Assembly (NCBI RefSeq): GCF_003711205.1
Contig: NZ_CP031013.1
Span: 2,646,501 to 2,710,500, forward strand
Direction: 5' to 3'
Source of the DNA: Polaromonas sp. SP1
GTDB taxonomy: Bacteria; Pseudomonadota; Gammaproteobacteria; Burkholderiales; Burkholderiaceae_C
Length of the DNA: 64,000 nucleotides
The notes beneath the pieces are model-generated. The model ran no database searches. It was not told where the DNA came from and worked only from the letters and a program-made list of their open reading frames with translations. Shown one piece after another: positions 43,488 through 52,671 of this stretch; position 1 is the stretch's first letter, and the number at the start of each line of letters is the position of its first letter. A program made the position numbers and the translations under genes.

Positions 43488-44416
43488 AGCAAGGCCCTGA
43501 CCTGCTCGGGACGCGGCAGCGGCGCCACGGCGCCGTAGCCCTGCACGGTGAGGGCGGCCGCCGCATTGGCATAGCGCGTGGCGTCAAACACCGTGTCGCC
43601 TTTGGCGATGCGGGCCAGCAGGTTGCCGCAAAAGCAGTCGCCGGCGCCGGTGGCGTCAACCAATTTGACGCGGTGCACCGGCACGCGTTCGCGCCGGGTG
43701 CCGTCACTGACCAGCGCGCCGTCGCCGCCGAGCTTGAGCACGACGGTTTTGGCGCCCAGGGCATGGCCCCAGTCCACCACTTCGTCAGGGTCCGTCATGC
43801 CGTTGAGGGCGGTGATGTCCTCCAGGCTGGGCAGGAAAATGTCGCACAGTGAAATTGCATGGCGGGTGCAGGCCAGGGCCCGGTCCAGCGGCCAGAGCTT
43901 GAGCCGCAGGTTGGAATCAAAAGACACCAGGGTGCCGGCTTCTTTGGCCAGCTTCATCGCGGCAAAAGCGGTGTCGCAGGCGCCGGCGGAAATGGCCAGT
44001 GAAATACCCGATACGTGCAGGACCTTGGCCTGGCGCACGGCATCTGCCGCACCGGCTTGTTGCAGCCAGGCGGGGGTCATGCGGCTGGCCGCGGAGCCTG
44101 CGCGCAGGTAGCTGAACTCGTGCCCTTTGGGGCCGTGCGTGACGAAGTAAAGGCCGGTGCTGGCTTCCGGGTCTTGTTGCACGGCTGCCGTAGAGACGTC
44201 TTCGGCGGCCCACAAGGCCATCAGCGCCTGGCCGAAGGTGTCGCCGCCCAGGCGTGTCAGGTAGGCGGTGCTGGCGCCGGCGCGCGCGGCGGCGATCACG
44301 GCATTGCTGGTGTCGCCGCCGAAGCCTTGCAGGTAGTTGGGTTGGCCGGCGGCGGTCTGGTTGAACTCCACCATGGCTTCGCCAAGTGCGACGACATCGA
44401 ATTTTCTGGCTTGCAT
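43484..44416 (-). CDS. kdgK: 2-dehydro-3-deoxygluconokinase (PfkB family)
   Basis: A ribokinase-fold sugar kinase: GGDTSNAVIAAARAGASTAYLTRLGGDTFG at the N-terminus and VDATGAGDCFCGNLLA with the catalytic Asp at the C-terminus. LGEAMVEFNQ and SFDSNLRLKLWP fit KDG kinase. It turns KDG into KDPG. Having both kdgK and dgoK in one operon suggests the pathway handles both gluconate- and galactonate-type epimers. 310 aa. Confidence 0.88.
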   Translation of the reverse strand: MQARKFDVVALGEAMVEFNQTAAGQPNYLQGFGGDTSNAVIAAARAGASTAYLTRLGGDTFGQALMALWAAEDVSTAAVQQDPEASTGLYFVTHGPKGHEFSYLRAGSAASRMTPAWLQQAGAADAVRQAKVLHVSGISLAISAGACDTAFAAMKLAKEAGTLVSFDSNLRLKLWPLDRALACTRHAISLCDIFLPSLEDITALNGMTDPDEVVDWGHALGAKTVVLKLGGDGALVSDGTRRERVPVHRVKLVDATGAGDCFCGNLLARIAKGDTVFDATRYANAAAALTVQGYGAVAPLPRPEQVRALL

Positions 44417-44561
44417 TGGATTTCCTGGCTGCTTCGGGCGTCCCGGCGTGGGCCTTTCCGAAAGAGGAAAACCAGGGAAAACACGCCGCGCCTCAAGCCC
44501 TCAATGGTACCCCCCGCCGGGGCGGGGCTTCGTACCCGGGCTGTACCCCGGCATATCCGGC

Positions 44562-46301
44562 TCAGTGGTTGTCGCGCGGCACAAAAGAGCCGCGTTTGCC
44601 CACCAGAAAATCCAGGTCCGCACCTTCGTCGGCCTGCAGCACGTGGTCGATGTAAAGCTTCCAGTAGCCCGACGACAACGGCGGCTGCGGCGCCGTCCAG
44701 CCGGCCATGCGTTTGGCCAGCTCCTCGTCGCTCACATGCAGGTGCAGGCGGCGATTAGGCACATCGAGTTCAATGATGTCGCCGTTTTGCACCAGCGCCA
44801 GGGGGCCGCCAGCCGCCGCTTCAGGTGCGGTGTGCAGCACCACGGTGCCGTAAGCGGTGCCGCTCATGCGCGCGTCGCTGATGCGCACCATGTCGGTGAT
44901 GCCTTTTCGCAGCACCTTGGGCGGCAGCGGCATGTTGCCGACTTCGGCCATGCCGGGGTAGCCTTTGGGCCCGCAATTCTTCAGCACCATCACGCAGTTT
45001 TCGTCGATGTCCAGGTTTTCGTCGTCGATGCGCGCGTGGAAGTCTTCAATGGTTTCAAACACCACGGCCCGGCCCTTGTGCACCATGAGTGCGGGCGTGG
45101 CAGCGCTGGGCTTGATGACGGCGCCGCGCGGCGAGAGGTTTCCGCGCAGCACGGCGATGCCGGCCTTGTCCTTGAACGGCGCGCTGAGCGGCTTGATCAC
45201 ATCGGTGTTGTAGTTCTCCGCATCGGCGATGTTCTCGCCAATGGTTTTGCCGTTGGCGGTGATGGCGCCGGTATGCAGGTGCTGCGCAATTTCTTTCATG
45301 ACCACCGGCAAGCCGCCGGCGTAGCAGAAGTCTTCCATCAGGTATTTGCCTGAGGGTTGCAGGTTGACGAGGCAGGGTAGTTCGCTCGCCAGCCGATCAA
45401 AGTCGTCCACGTTCAGCTTAACGCCGATGCGCCCGGCGATGGCAATCAGGTGAATGACGGCGTTGGTGGAGCCGCCGATTGCGGCCAGTGTCTTGATGGC
45501 GTTCTCGAAGGCTTCGCGTGTGAGGATTTTTGACAGCGTGAGGTCTTCATGCACCATCTCGACGGCGCGGCGGCCGGCCATGCGAGCCAACACATTGCGC
45601 CGCCCGTCCACCGCAGGATAAGCCGCGTTGCCGGGCAGGCCTATACCCAGCGCTTCGACCATGCTGGCCATCGTTGAAGCCGTGCCCATGGTCATGCAGT
45701 GGCCGTGGCTGCGGTGCATGCAGCTTTCGGCTTCAAAAAAGTCCTGCAGTTTTAACGTGCCCGCGCGCACCTGCTCACTCATGCTCCACACGCCGGTGCC
45801 CGAGCCCAGCTCCTGGCCGCGCCATTTGCCGCTCAGCATGGGTCCGCCGCTGACGCCCACCGTGGGCAGGTCGACGCTCGATGCGCCCATCACCAGGGCC
45901 GGTGTGGTTTTGTCGCAGCCCATCAGCAGCACTACGCCGTCGATAGGGTTGCCGCGAATGCTTTCTTCTACATCCATGCTGGCGAGGTTGCGGTAGAGCA
46001 TGGCTGTCGGGCGCAACAGGGTTTCGCCCAGCGACATCACCGGGAACTCGAGCGGGAAGCCGCCCGCTTCGTAAACGCCTATCTTGACCTGCTCGGCAAT
46101 CGTGCGGAAATGCGAGTTGCAGGGCGTCAGTTCGCTGAAGGTGTTGCAGATGCCGATGACCGGCCGGCCGTCGAACTGGTCGTGCGGAACGCCCTTGCCC
46201 TTGACCCAGCTGCGGTAGGCAAAGCCGTCACGGTCCTGGCGGCCGAACCATTGCTGGCTGCGGAGCTCATGGGCGGGTTTCTTCTTGGGAGGTGTGCTCA
46301 T
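44562..46301 (-). CDS. IlvD/Edd-family aldonate dehydratase
   Basis: An Fe-S enzyme removing water from a sugar acid. GICNTFSELTPCNSHFRTIAEQVK, LLMGCDKTTPALVMGASSVDLPT, ESCMHRSHGHCMTMGTASTM and VRISDARMSGTAYGTVVLHTAPEAA carry the conserved Cys and Asp. The subgroup (RSQQWFGRQDRDGFAYRSWVKGKG) resembles L-arabinonate / D-xylonate / gluconate dehydratases more than IlvD. With KDG and KDGal kinases downstream it most likely forms a 2-keto-3-deoxy sugar acid from gluconate or galactonate. First gene of the - strand operon; 579 aa. Confidence 0.88.
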   Translation of the reverse strand: MSTPPKKKPAHELRSQQWFGRQDRDGFAYRSWVKGKGVPHDQFDGRPVIGICNTFSELTPCNSHFRTIAEQVKIGVYEAGGFPLEFPVMSLGETLLRPTAMLYRNLASMDVEESIRGNPIDGVVLLMGCDKTTPALVMGASSVDLPTVGVSGGPMLSGKWRGQELGSGTGVWSMSEQVRAGTLKLQDFFEAESCMHRSHGHCMTMGTASTMASMVEALGIGLPGNAAYPAVDGRRNVLARMAGRRAVEMVHEDLTLSKILTREAFENAIKTLAAIGGSTNAVIHLIAIAGRIGVKLNVDDFDRLASELPCLVNLQPSGKYLMEDFCYAGGLPVVMKEIAQHLHTGAITANGKTIGENIADAENYNTDVIKPLSAPFKDKAGIAVLRGNLSPRGAVIKPSAATPALMVHKGRAVVFETIEDFHARIDDENLDIDENCVMVLKNCGPKGYPGMAEVGNMPLPPKVLRKGITDMVRISDARMSGTAYGTVVLHTAPEAAAGGPLALVQNGDIIELDVPNRRLHLHVSDEELAKRMAGWTAPQPPLSSGYWKLYIDHVLQADEGADLDFLVGKRGSFVPRDNH

Positions 46302-46389
46302 GCGGGAAAGTCCTTAATTCTTCAAACATATTATCGTCATACCATTGGAATCAATATCTCAGTGAAAACCATGACCCCAGGAGTTGCCC
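46302..46389. promoter_or_regulatory. Divergent promoter of the sugar-acid locus
   Basis: 88 bases between the dehydratase and the 2-hydroxyacid dehydrogenase. TTATCGTCATACCATTGG near 46331 is a candidate operator for the GntR regulator at the end of the locus; a related palindrome ATCATCATATGATAAC lies near 47411, before the ABC importer genes. Confidence 0.4.
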
Positions 46390-47352
46390 TTGTCCAGCCA
46401 GCCGCCGCGCCCCCACATCCTTGCCGTTGCCAGGCTCCCGCCGTTTTTGATGGAGCCGCTCCAGGCCACTTTTGAAGTCCATGACCGGCTCCATGAAAGC
46501 GACCCGGCGGCGTTTGCCAAAGTGGCTCCGCTGATTCGCGGCATCGCCGGGGGCGGGGAGTCCAAAGTGCCGCGCGCGCTGATGGACCAGTTGCCGGCGC
46601 TGGAGGTCGTTTCCATCATGGGTGTGGGCTATGACGGCGTGGATGTGGCCGCGGCACTGGAGCGGCGAATCCCCGTGACGCACACGCCCGGTGTTCTGAA
46701 TGACGAGGTGGCGGACCTGGCCATCGGGCTCATGCTGTCTGTGGCCCGCCGCATCCCGCTGGCTGACCGCTATGTGCGCGCCGGGCGTTGGGCCAAGGAG
46801 GGCCCCATGCCGCTGGCGCGCAAAGTTTCCGGCGCGCGCCTGGGCATCGTCGGGCTGGGCCGTATCGGCCAGGCCATTGCCGACCGGGCCGAAGCCTTCG
46901 GCATGTCGGTCGCCTATACCGCCCGCAACGCCAAGGCGGAGCTTGCTTACACCTTTTACCCCTCGGCACAGGCGCTGGCCGCGCAGGTGGATTTCCTGGT
47001 CGTGATCACGCCCGGCGGCGCCGGCACACGCCATTTGATCAATGCCGATGTCTTCAAGGCCCTGGGCTCTTCGGGCTACCTCATCAACGTCGCGCGAGGC
47101 TCGGTGGTGGATGAAGCGGCGCTGGTTGATGCGTTGCAGCAAGGGGTGATCGCCGGTGCGGCGCTGGATGTGTTTGAGCAGGAGCCGCATCCGGCCGAGG
47201 CCTTGTGGTCCATGGACAACGTCGTGCTGACGCCGCATATGGCCAGCGCCACCGTGCAAACGCGCCATGCCATGGCCAACCTGGCGGTGAACAATTTGCG
47301 GGCCCATTTCGCCGGTCAGCCCCTCTTTACGCCGGTGCCGGAATGGCATTGA
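46390..47352 (+). CDS. D-isomer-specific 2-hydroxyacid dehydrogenase
   Basis: NAD(P)-dependent reductase of the hydroxypyruvate / 2-ketogluconate reductase type: LGIVGLGRIGQAIADRAEAFGMSV, YLINVARGSVVDEAALVDAL, GAALDVFEQEP and VVLTPHMASAT with the catalytic Arg/Glu/His positions. The start is TTG at 46390, placed 7 bases after AGGAG; there is no ATG in a sensible place. In this locus it may reduce a keto-acid intermediate. 320 aa. Confidence 0.86.
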   Translation: MSSQPPRPHILAVARLPPFLMEPLQATFEVHDRLHESDPAAFAKVAPLIRGIAGGGESKVPRALMDQLPALEVVSIMGVGYDGVDVAAALERRIPVTHTPGVLNDEVADLAIGLMLSVARRIPLADRYVRAGRWAKEGPMPLARKVSGARLGIVGLGRIGQAIADRAEAFGMSVAYTARNAKAELAYTFYPSAQALAAQVDFLVVITPGGAGTRHLINADVFKALGSSGYLINVARGSVVDEAALVDALQQGVIAGAALDVFEQEPHPAEALWSMDNVVLTPHMASATVQTRHAMANLAVNNLRAHFAGQPLFTPVPEWH

Positions 47353-47408
47353 ATCGGGGCGGATTCAGGCCTTTGCGCTTCGGGTTTTCCATAGAAAGCC
47401 TGAAATTT

Positions 47409-47424
47409 AATCATCATATGATAA
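47409..47424. promoter_or_regulatory. Operator candidate before the ABC importer
   Basis: ATCATCATATGATAAC contains the palindrome ATCATATGAT about 75 bases upstream of the binding-protein gene. It shares a TTATC core (read on the other strand) with the element near 46331. Confidence 0.35.
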
Positions 47425-47495
47425 CAACGCGTTAAGGAACGCGGACTCCGAGTTTGTGCCAGTTCAACAATCAACCCGTAGAGGAGACAAGCCAA

Positions 47496-48872
47496 ATGAG
47501 ACTCAAGACAATCCTGGCCGCCGCGATGGTCGCGGCAGGCCTCATAGCGACCGGGCAGGCCGCCGCGCAGGAAAAACTCACCGTCTGGTGGGTCAAGGGC
47601 TTTTACAAAGCCGAAGACGACGCGCTGTTTGCCGCGATCAAAAAGTACGAGGAAAAACACAAGGGCGTGAAGATCGACCTGTCGCAGTATCCCGTGCAGG
47701 ACATGATTCCGAAAACCGTTGCGGCGCTCGACTCCGGCAATCCGCCCGACGTGGCCTATGCGGACGTCTATGACTTCCAGGTAACCGGCAAGTGGGCTTT
47801 CGACGGCAAGCTTGAAGACCTGAGCAGCGTCATCAATCCGATGCGCGCCCGCTTTGCGCCGAACACGGTGGAAACCGCTTTCCTGTACAACGACGCGGCC
47901 AAGACGCGTGCCTATTACGCGTTTCCGATCAAGCAGCAGACCATGCACATCCAGTACTGGGTGGACATGCTGAACGAGGCCGGTTTCAAGGAGTCCGACA
48001 TCCCGACCGGCTGGAAAGACTACTGGTCCTTCTGGTGCGACAAGGTGCAGCCGGCCCATCGGCAGAAAACCGGCAACCGCACTTTCGGCATCGGCCAGCC
48101 TTTGGGCGTGGATTCCAGCGACGCGTTCTATTCCTTCCTGACCTTCATGGACGCCTACAACGTCAAACTGGTGAACGACAGCGGCAAGCTGCTGGTCGAT
48201 GATCCGCAGGTGCGTGCGGGCCTCATCGGCGCGCTGACGGACTACACCCAGCCGTATGTGAAGGGTTGCTCGCCACCGTCTTCCACCAGCTGGAAAGACC
48301 CGGACAACAACGTCGCCTTTCACAACAAGACGACCGTCCTGACCCACAACGCGACGATTTCGCTTCCCGCCAAATGGCTGGACGACATGAACAATCAGGC
48401 CCTGAAGCCGGAAGAGCGCGAAACGGCCAGGAAGAACTACACCGAGCGCATTCGCACGGCCGGTTTCCCGAACAAACCCGACGGCGGCAAGATGGTTTAC
48501 CGCGCAGCGGTTAAAACCGGCGTGGTGTTCAGCCAGGCCAAGAACAAGGCGCGCGCCAAGGAGTTCGTCGCCTTCCTGCTGCAGGAGGAAAACCTCACGC
48601 CTTATGTGGAAGGCTCGCTGGGCCGCTGGTTCCCGGTCACCAAGGCCGGGCAGCAACGTCCGTTCTGGAAAGCCGATGCGCACAGGCAGTCGGTCTACAA
48701 CCAGTTCACCGCCGGAACCGTCAACTTCGAGTTCACCAAGAACTACAAGTTCACCATCCTGAACAACGAGAACGTCTGGGCCAAGGCGGCTAACCGCGTG
48801 ATCAATGAAAAGATCCCGGTGGACAAGGCGGTTGACGAAATGATCGCCCGTATCAAGACCGTGGCGAATTGA
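47496..48872 (+). CDS. ABC sugar importer, periplasmic binding protein (CUT1)
   Basis: Signal peptide MRLKTILAAAMVAAGLIATGQAAAQ, then a family-1 extracellular solute-binding domain (KLTVWWVKGFYKAEDDALFAAIKKYEEKHKGVKIDL.., NPPDVAYADVYD, YWVDMLNEAGF). The substrate is probably a sugar or sugar acid or a short oligosaccharide linked to the dehydrogenases downstream. Start ATG 47496 with GAGGAG; 458 aa. Confidence 0.9.
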   Translation: MRLKTILAAAMVAAGLIATGQAAAQEKLTVWWVKGFYKAEDDALFAAIKKYEEKHKGVKIDLSQYPVQDMIPKTVAALDSGNPPDVAYADVYDFQVTGKWAFDGKLEDLSSVINPMRARFAPNTVETAFLYNDAAKTRAYYAFPIKQQTMHIQYWVDMLNEAGFKESDIPTGWKDYWSFWCDKVQPAHRQKTGNRTFGIGQPLGVDSSDAFYSFLTFMDAYNVKLVNDSGKLLVDDPQVRAGLIGALTDYTQPYVKGCSPPSSTSWKDPDNNVAFHNKTTVLTHNATISLPAKWLDDMNNQALKPEERETARKNYTERIRTAGFPNKPDGGKMVYRAAVKTGVVFSQAKNKARAKEFVAFLLQEENLTPYVEGSLGRWFPVTKAGQQRPFWKADAHRQSVYNQFTAGTVNFEFTKNYKFTILNNENVWAKAANRVINEKIPVDKAVDEMIARIKTVAN

Positions 48873-48946
48873 GCGAGTACTGACTGAAGAAAGCCGCGCC
48901 GCCAGTCGCAATCCCGGACGGGCGGCGCGCGTCAACAAAGCAAAGC

Positions 48947-49819
48947 ATGAGCACTGCAACCATTGACCAACCCGGTCCTTCCGTGCGTGCCGAGCGCGCC
49001 GCCATGACTTCGTGGGAGAAGTGGGGGCTCGCGCTGGTCGTTCCCTATTTGCTGATTTTTGTGGTGTTCGTCATCTACCCCGTGGGCTACGGCCTGTGGC
49101 TGGCGCGGCACCCGGAAAGTTACGTCAGGCTGTTTGCCGACCCGATTTTTTTCCGCACGCTGATCAACACGGTGGTGTTCATCGTCGTGGCGGTCAACGT
49201 CAAGATGGTGATCGCGCTGTTTCTGTCGGGCTTTTTCCTGAACACGCGCTGGTGGATCAAGGCGCTGTCGGTGGTTTTTATCCTCCCATGGGCGGTGCCT
49301 TCCATTCCGACCATTTTGTCGATGCGCTTCATGCTCAATCCCGAGTGGGGCGTCATCAACACCCTGATTTTCAAGATGACAGGCGTTGATGGGCCCAACT
49401 GGCTCAATGACCCGACACTCGCCCTGTCTTTCTCCATGCTGGCCCATATCTGGAAGTCGCTGCCGTTCTGGACGCTGATCCTGCTGGCCGGGCGCATGGC
49501 AATCCCCGCCGAGCAATACGAGGCCGCATCCGTGGACGGCGCGACCATCTGGCAGAAGTTCCGCTTCATCACCTGGCCGTCGATGCGCTCGCTCTATCTA
49601 ACCTCAACCATCCTGTCGATGATCTGGACCCTGGGCGACTTCAACAGTGTCTACCTGCTAACGGGCGGCGGGCCTGCCGACCTGACACATGTGCTGGCCA
49701 CGCTGGGGATCCGCTATTTGCGGCTGGACCAGGTGGACCTGTCGCTGGCGTCCATCGTCGTGGCCTTGCCGCTGGTATTGCCGCTGGTGTATTTCATGAT
49801 GAAAAGGTTGTCCAAATGA
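48947..49819 (+). CDS. ABC sugar importer, permease 1
   Basis: Six helices of the MalF/UgpA type; EQYEAASVDGATIWQKFRFITWPSM is the EAA loop that contacts the ATPase. 290 aa; its stop overlaps the start of the second permease (ATGA), so the pair is coupled. Confidence 0.92.
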   Translation: MSTATIDQPGPSVRAERAAMTSWEKWGLALVVPYLLIFVVFVIYPVGYGLWLARHPESYVRLFADPIFFRTLINTVVFIVVAVNVKMVIALFLSGFFLNTRWWIKALSVVFILPWAVPSIPTILSMRFMLNPEWGVINTLIFKMTGVDGPNWLNDPTLALSFSMLAHIWKSLPFWTLILLAGRMAIPAEQYEAASVDGATIWQKFRFITWPSMRSLYLTSTILSMIWTLGDFNSVYLLTGGGPADLTHVLATLGIRYLRLDQVDLSLASIVVALPLVLPLVYFMMKRLSK

Positions 49820-50667
49820 GCCGGATCACACTGCGCACGGTGAGCCGCGAAGCCCGGCTGCTGTTGATCGGCATCCCGGTCCTGCTGTGGACATTGATCC
49901 CGATTTACCACATGGTGCTGTTCGCGATTTCACCGCGGAACGAAGCGACTACCGGCCGGCTGTGGCCCAAAAAGCCCACGCTCGACAACTTCGAGACGGT
50001 GTTCTGGCAAAAGCATTTCTACCTCGACCACTTCTGGGTGCAATTGGGCAATTCGCTGGTGATCGCGCTGTCGGTAGGCGTGCTGACGCTGGTGGTGTCC
50101 ACCACGGCCGCATTTGCCATCAGCCGCCTCAAGGTACGCGGCGGCCGCACGGTGATGAACCTGGCGCTCTTTACCTATTTCATTCCGGCCGCTTTCCTGG
50201 CCGTTCCCATGTACAAGACCATGGGTAACTACGGCATGCTGAACCACCAGTGGTCCTTAATCCTGGCCATGGTGACCATCGCTTCGCCTTACTGCATCTG
50301 GGTGCTCAAGCAGGCTTCCGACAAGCTGCCTTATGAGCTGGACGAAGCGGCCCGCATGGACGGCGCGACAGCCATGCAACTGTTCAGGCTGGTCTACCTG
50401 CCGCTGATGGTGCCTTCGCTGGTGGCGGTCGGCACGTATGCCTTGCTGCTGGCCTGGAACGAGTACCTCTATGCCTTCCTGCTGCTCTCCAAGGACACCA
50501 GCGTGACCCTGGCCGTGGCGCTGGGCAACTTCCTGGCGGCTGACGATTCACCGTGGGAACTGCTGATGACCACCGGCCTGATTTACGCGCTGCCTCCGGC
50601 GGCAATCTATTACGCATTCAAGCGCTACATGGTGTCGGGCCTGACGGCCGGCGCCGTCAAGAGCTAA
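49816..50667 (+). CDS. ABC sugar importer, permease 2
   Basis: MalG/UgpE-type permease with six helices and EAA loop [29 protein letters not shown]. 283 aa. A dispersed GC-rich element separates it from the ATPase gene. Confidence 0.92.
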   Translation: MSRITLRTVSREARLLLIGIPVLLWTLIPIYHMVLFAISPRNEATTGRLWPKKPTLDNFETVFWQKHFYLDHFWVQLGNSLVIALSVGVLTLVVSTTAAFAISRLKVRGGRTVMNLALFTYFIPAAFLAVPMYKTMGNYGMLNHQWSLILAMVTIASPYCIWVLKQASDKLPYELDEAARMDGATAMQLFRLVYLPLMVPSLVAVGTYALLLAWNEYLYAFLLLSKDTSVTLAVALGNFLAADDSPWELLMTTGLIYALPPAAIYYAFKRYMVSGLTAGAVKS

Positions 50668-50674
50668 AAATATG

Positions 50675-50755
50675 GCCCCCACGCTTGTCACTTCGTGTAA
50701 TGCGCTGCCCCCTGAGGGGGCCGCAGCCGGCTTGGGGCGGCCCGGCGCCGGCTGG
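50675..50755. repeat. Dispersed GC-rich intergenic element, copy 2
   Basis: CCCCCACG...GTCACTTCGTGTA....CTGCCCCCTGAGGGGGCCGC repeats the layout of the element at 17610, followed by CCGGC/GCCGG hairpin arms. It lies inside the ABC operon, between permease 2 and the ATPase, where it could lower or stabilise downstream mRNA. Confidence 0.6.
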
Positions 50756-50789
50756 GGTTCGGTCTTTATCAGGAAATAACGGGAATCTC

Positions 50790-51860
50790 ATGGCTTCTGT
50801 ATCGTTTCGCAATATTGAGAAGGCCTTCGGCAAGGTCAAGATCATTCACGGCATCAGTTTTGACATCTCGGACGGCGAGTTCGTCGTGCTGGTGGGGCCT
50901 TCAGGCTGCGGCAAGTCCACCTTGCTGCGCATGCTCGCCGGGCTCGAGGAAATCAGCGGCGGCGAAATGTCGATCGACGGCAAGGTCATCAACGACCTGG
51001 ATTCCAAGGACCGAGACATTGCGATGGTGTTCCAGAGCTATGCGCTTTATCCGCACATGACGGTGCGCGACAACATGGCCTTCAGCCTGAAGCTGCGCAA
51101 GGCGCCCGCCGAGCTCACCGACAAGCGCGTGGGCGACGCCGCCCGCATCCTGAACCTGGACCCGCTGCTGGACCGCTTCCCGCGTGAACTTTCGGGCGGG
51201 CAGCGCCAGCGCGTGGCCATGGGGCGGGCCATTGTGCGTGACCCCAAAGTCTTCCTGTTCGACGAGCCTCTGTCCAACCTGGACGCCAAGCTGCGCGTGG
51301 CCATGCGCGCCGAAATCAAGGCCCTGCATCAGCGCCTGAAAACCACCACGGTCTACGTCACGCACGACCAGATCGAGGCCATGACCATGGCCGACCGCAT
51401 TGTGGTGATGCACGACGGCATCATCGAACAGATCGGCACACCGCTGGAACTGTTTGACCGGCCCGGCAACCTGTTTGTGGCGCAGTTCATCGGCTCGCCG
51501 GCCATGAATGTTTTCAAGGGCACCTTGCGGCAGGACGGTGGCAAGGCCTGGGTTGAAGCACAGGGGCACCAGTGGCCGATCGGTGCGATTGCGCAGGCGA
51601 AGGACGGCCAGCCGGTGCACTACGGCGTGCGCCCCGGCGACTTGTCCTTGTCGGCGACGGGGCAGGGCATTCCGGCCAAGGTCATTGTGGTGGAGCCCAC
51701 CGGGGCCGAGACCGAACTGCTGCTCGACGTGGGCGGTGCAAAGGTGATCGTGGTGATGCACGGCCGCACGGCGGTGCGCCCCGACGACATCGTCCACCTG
51801 GAAATCGCGGCCGGAAAAACCCATGTGTTTGACGATGCCAGCGGCGCACGGCTGGATTGA
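50790..51860 (+). CDS. ABC sugar importer, ATP-binding protein (UgpC/MsmK type)
   Basis: Walker [11 protein letters not shown]-loop [19 protein letters not shown], signature [19 protein letters not shown], Walker [17 protein letters not shown] and H-loop [20 protein letters not shown]-terminal OB-type regulatory domain follows (about residues 240-356). 356 aa; energises import with the binding protein and permeases upstream. Confidence 0.94.
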   Translation: MASVSFRNIEKAFGKVKIIHGISFDISDGEFVVLVGPSGCGKSTLLRMLAGLEEISGGEMSIDGKVINDLDSKDRDIAMVFQSYALYPHMTVRDNMAFSLKLRKAPAELTDKRVGDAARILNLDPLLDRFPRELSGGQRQRVAMGRAIVRDPKVFLFDEPLSNLDAKLRVAMRAEIKALHQRLKTTTVYVTHDQIEAMTMADRIVVMHDGIIEQIGTPLELFDRPGNLFVAQFIGSPAMNVFKGTLRQDGGKAWVEAQGHQWPIGAIAQAKDGQPVHYGVRPGDLSLSATGQGIPAKVIVVEPTGAETELLLDVGGAKVIVVMHGRTAVRPDDIVHLEIAAGKTHVFDDASGARLD

Positions 51861-51868
51861 GGCCGCCC

Positions 51869-52636
51869 ATGGTTGTGGATACTTTCAGGCTCGACGGGCG
51901 TCTGGCGCTGGTGACGGGCTCTTCGGGCGGCATTGGTTTTGCACTGGCGCGCGGCCTGGGGCAAGCGGGCGCCGCCCTGGTGCTCAACGGCCGTGAAAAG
52001 GTGCGGCTTGAGCAGGCGGCCGGTGTATTGCGGGCAGAAGGTCTCACAGTCCACACCCGCTGCTTTGACGTCACCGACGCAACTGCAGTGCAGGCAGCTG
52101 TCGAGGACATTGAGTCAACACTCGGCAGCATCGACATCCTCGTCAACAACGCCGGCATGCAGCGCCGCATGGCCTTGCAGGATTTTCCCGCGCAAGACTG
52201 GCACGAGCTCATGCGCACCAATGTCGACAGCGTTTTTTTCACCGGGCAGGCCGTCGCGCGGAAAATGATTGAACGCCGCAGGGGAAAGATCATCAACATC
52301 TGCTCGGTGCAGAGTGAGCTGGGGCGCCCCAACATTGCCCCCTATATGGCCAGCAAAGGCGCGGTGAAGATGCTCACCAAGGGAATGGCGATTGACTGGG
52401 GGCCTTACGGCATCCAGGTCAACGGCCTGGGCCCGGGTTACTTCAAGACCGAATTGACCGAAAAACTGGTGGCGGACGAGCAGTTCAGCGCCTGGTTGAC
52501 GGGACGCACGCCGAGCAGGCGCTGGGGCGATGTAGCCGAGCTGGCCGGCGCGGCCGTGTTCCTGGCCAGCGATGCCTCCAGTTTTGTCAATGGCCATGTT
52601 TTATATGTCGATGGCGGGGTGACGGCGACTCTGTGA
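51869..52636 (+). CDS. idnO: Gluconate 5-dehydrogenase-like SDR
   Basis: An SDR with TGSSGGIGFALARGLGQAGA, NNAG, and SVQSELGRPNIAPYMASKGAVKMLTKGMAIDWGPYGIQVNGLGPGYFKTELTE, the last stretch being typical of 5-keto-D-gluconate reductases. It would turn 5-ketogluconate into gluconate after IdnD. Start ATG 51869, 8 bases after the ATPase stop. 255 aa. Confidence 0.78.
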   Translation: MVVDTFRLDGRLALVTGSSGGIGFALARGLGQAGAALVLNGREKVRLEQAAGVLRAEGLTVHTRCFDVTDATAVQAAVEDIESTLGSIDILVNNAGMQRRMALQDFPAQDWHELMRTNVDSVFFTGQAVARKMIERRRGKIINICSVQSELGRPNIAPYMASKGAVKMLTKGMAIDWGPYGIQVNGLGPGYFKTELTEKLVADEQFSAWLTGRTPSRRWGDVAELAGAAVFLASDASSFVNGHVLYVDGGVTATL

Positions 52637-52671
52637 AGCCGCCGCTGGACCTGCGCAACAAGGAGAACATC

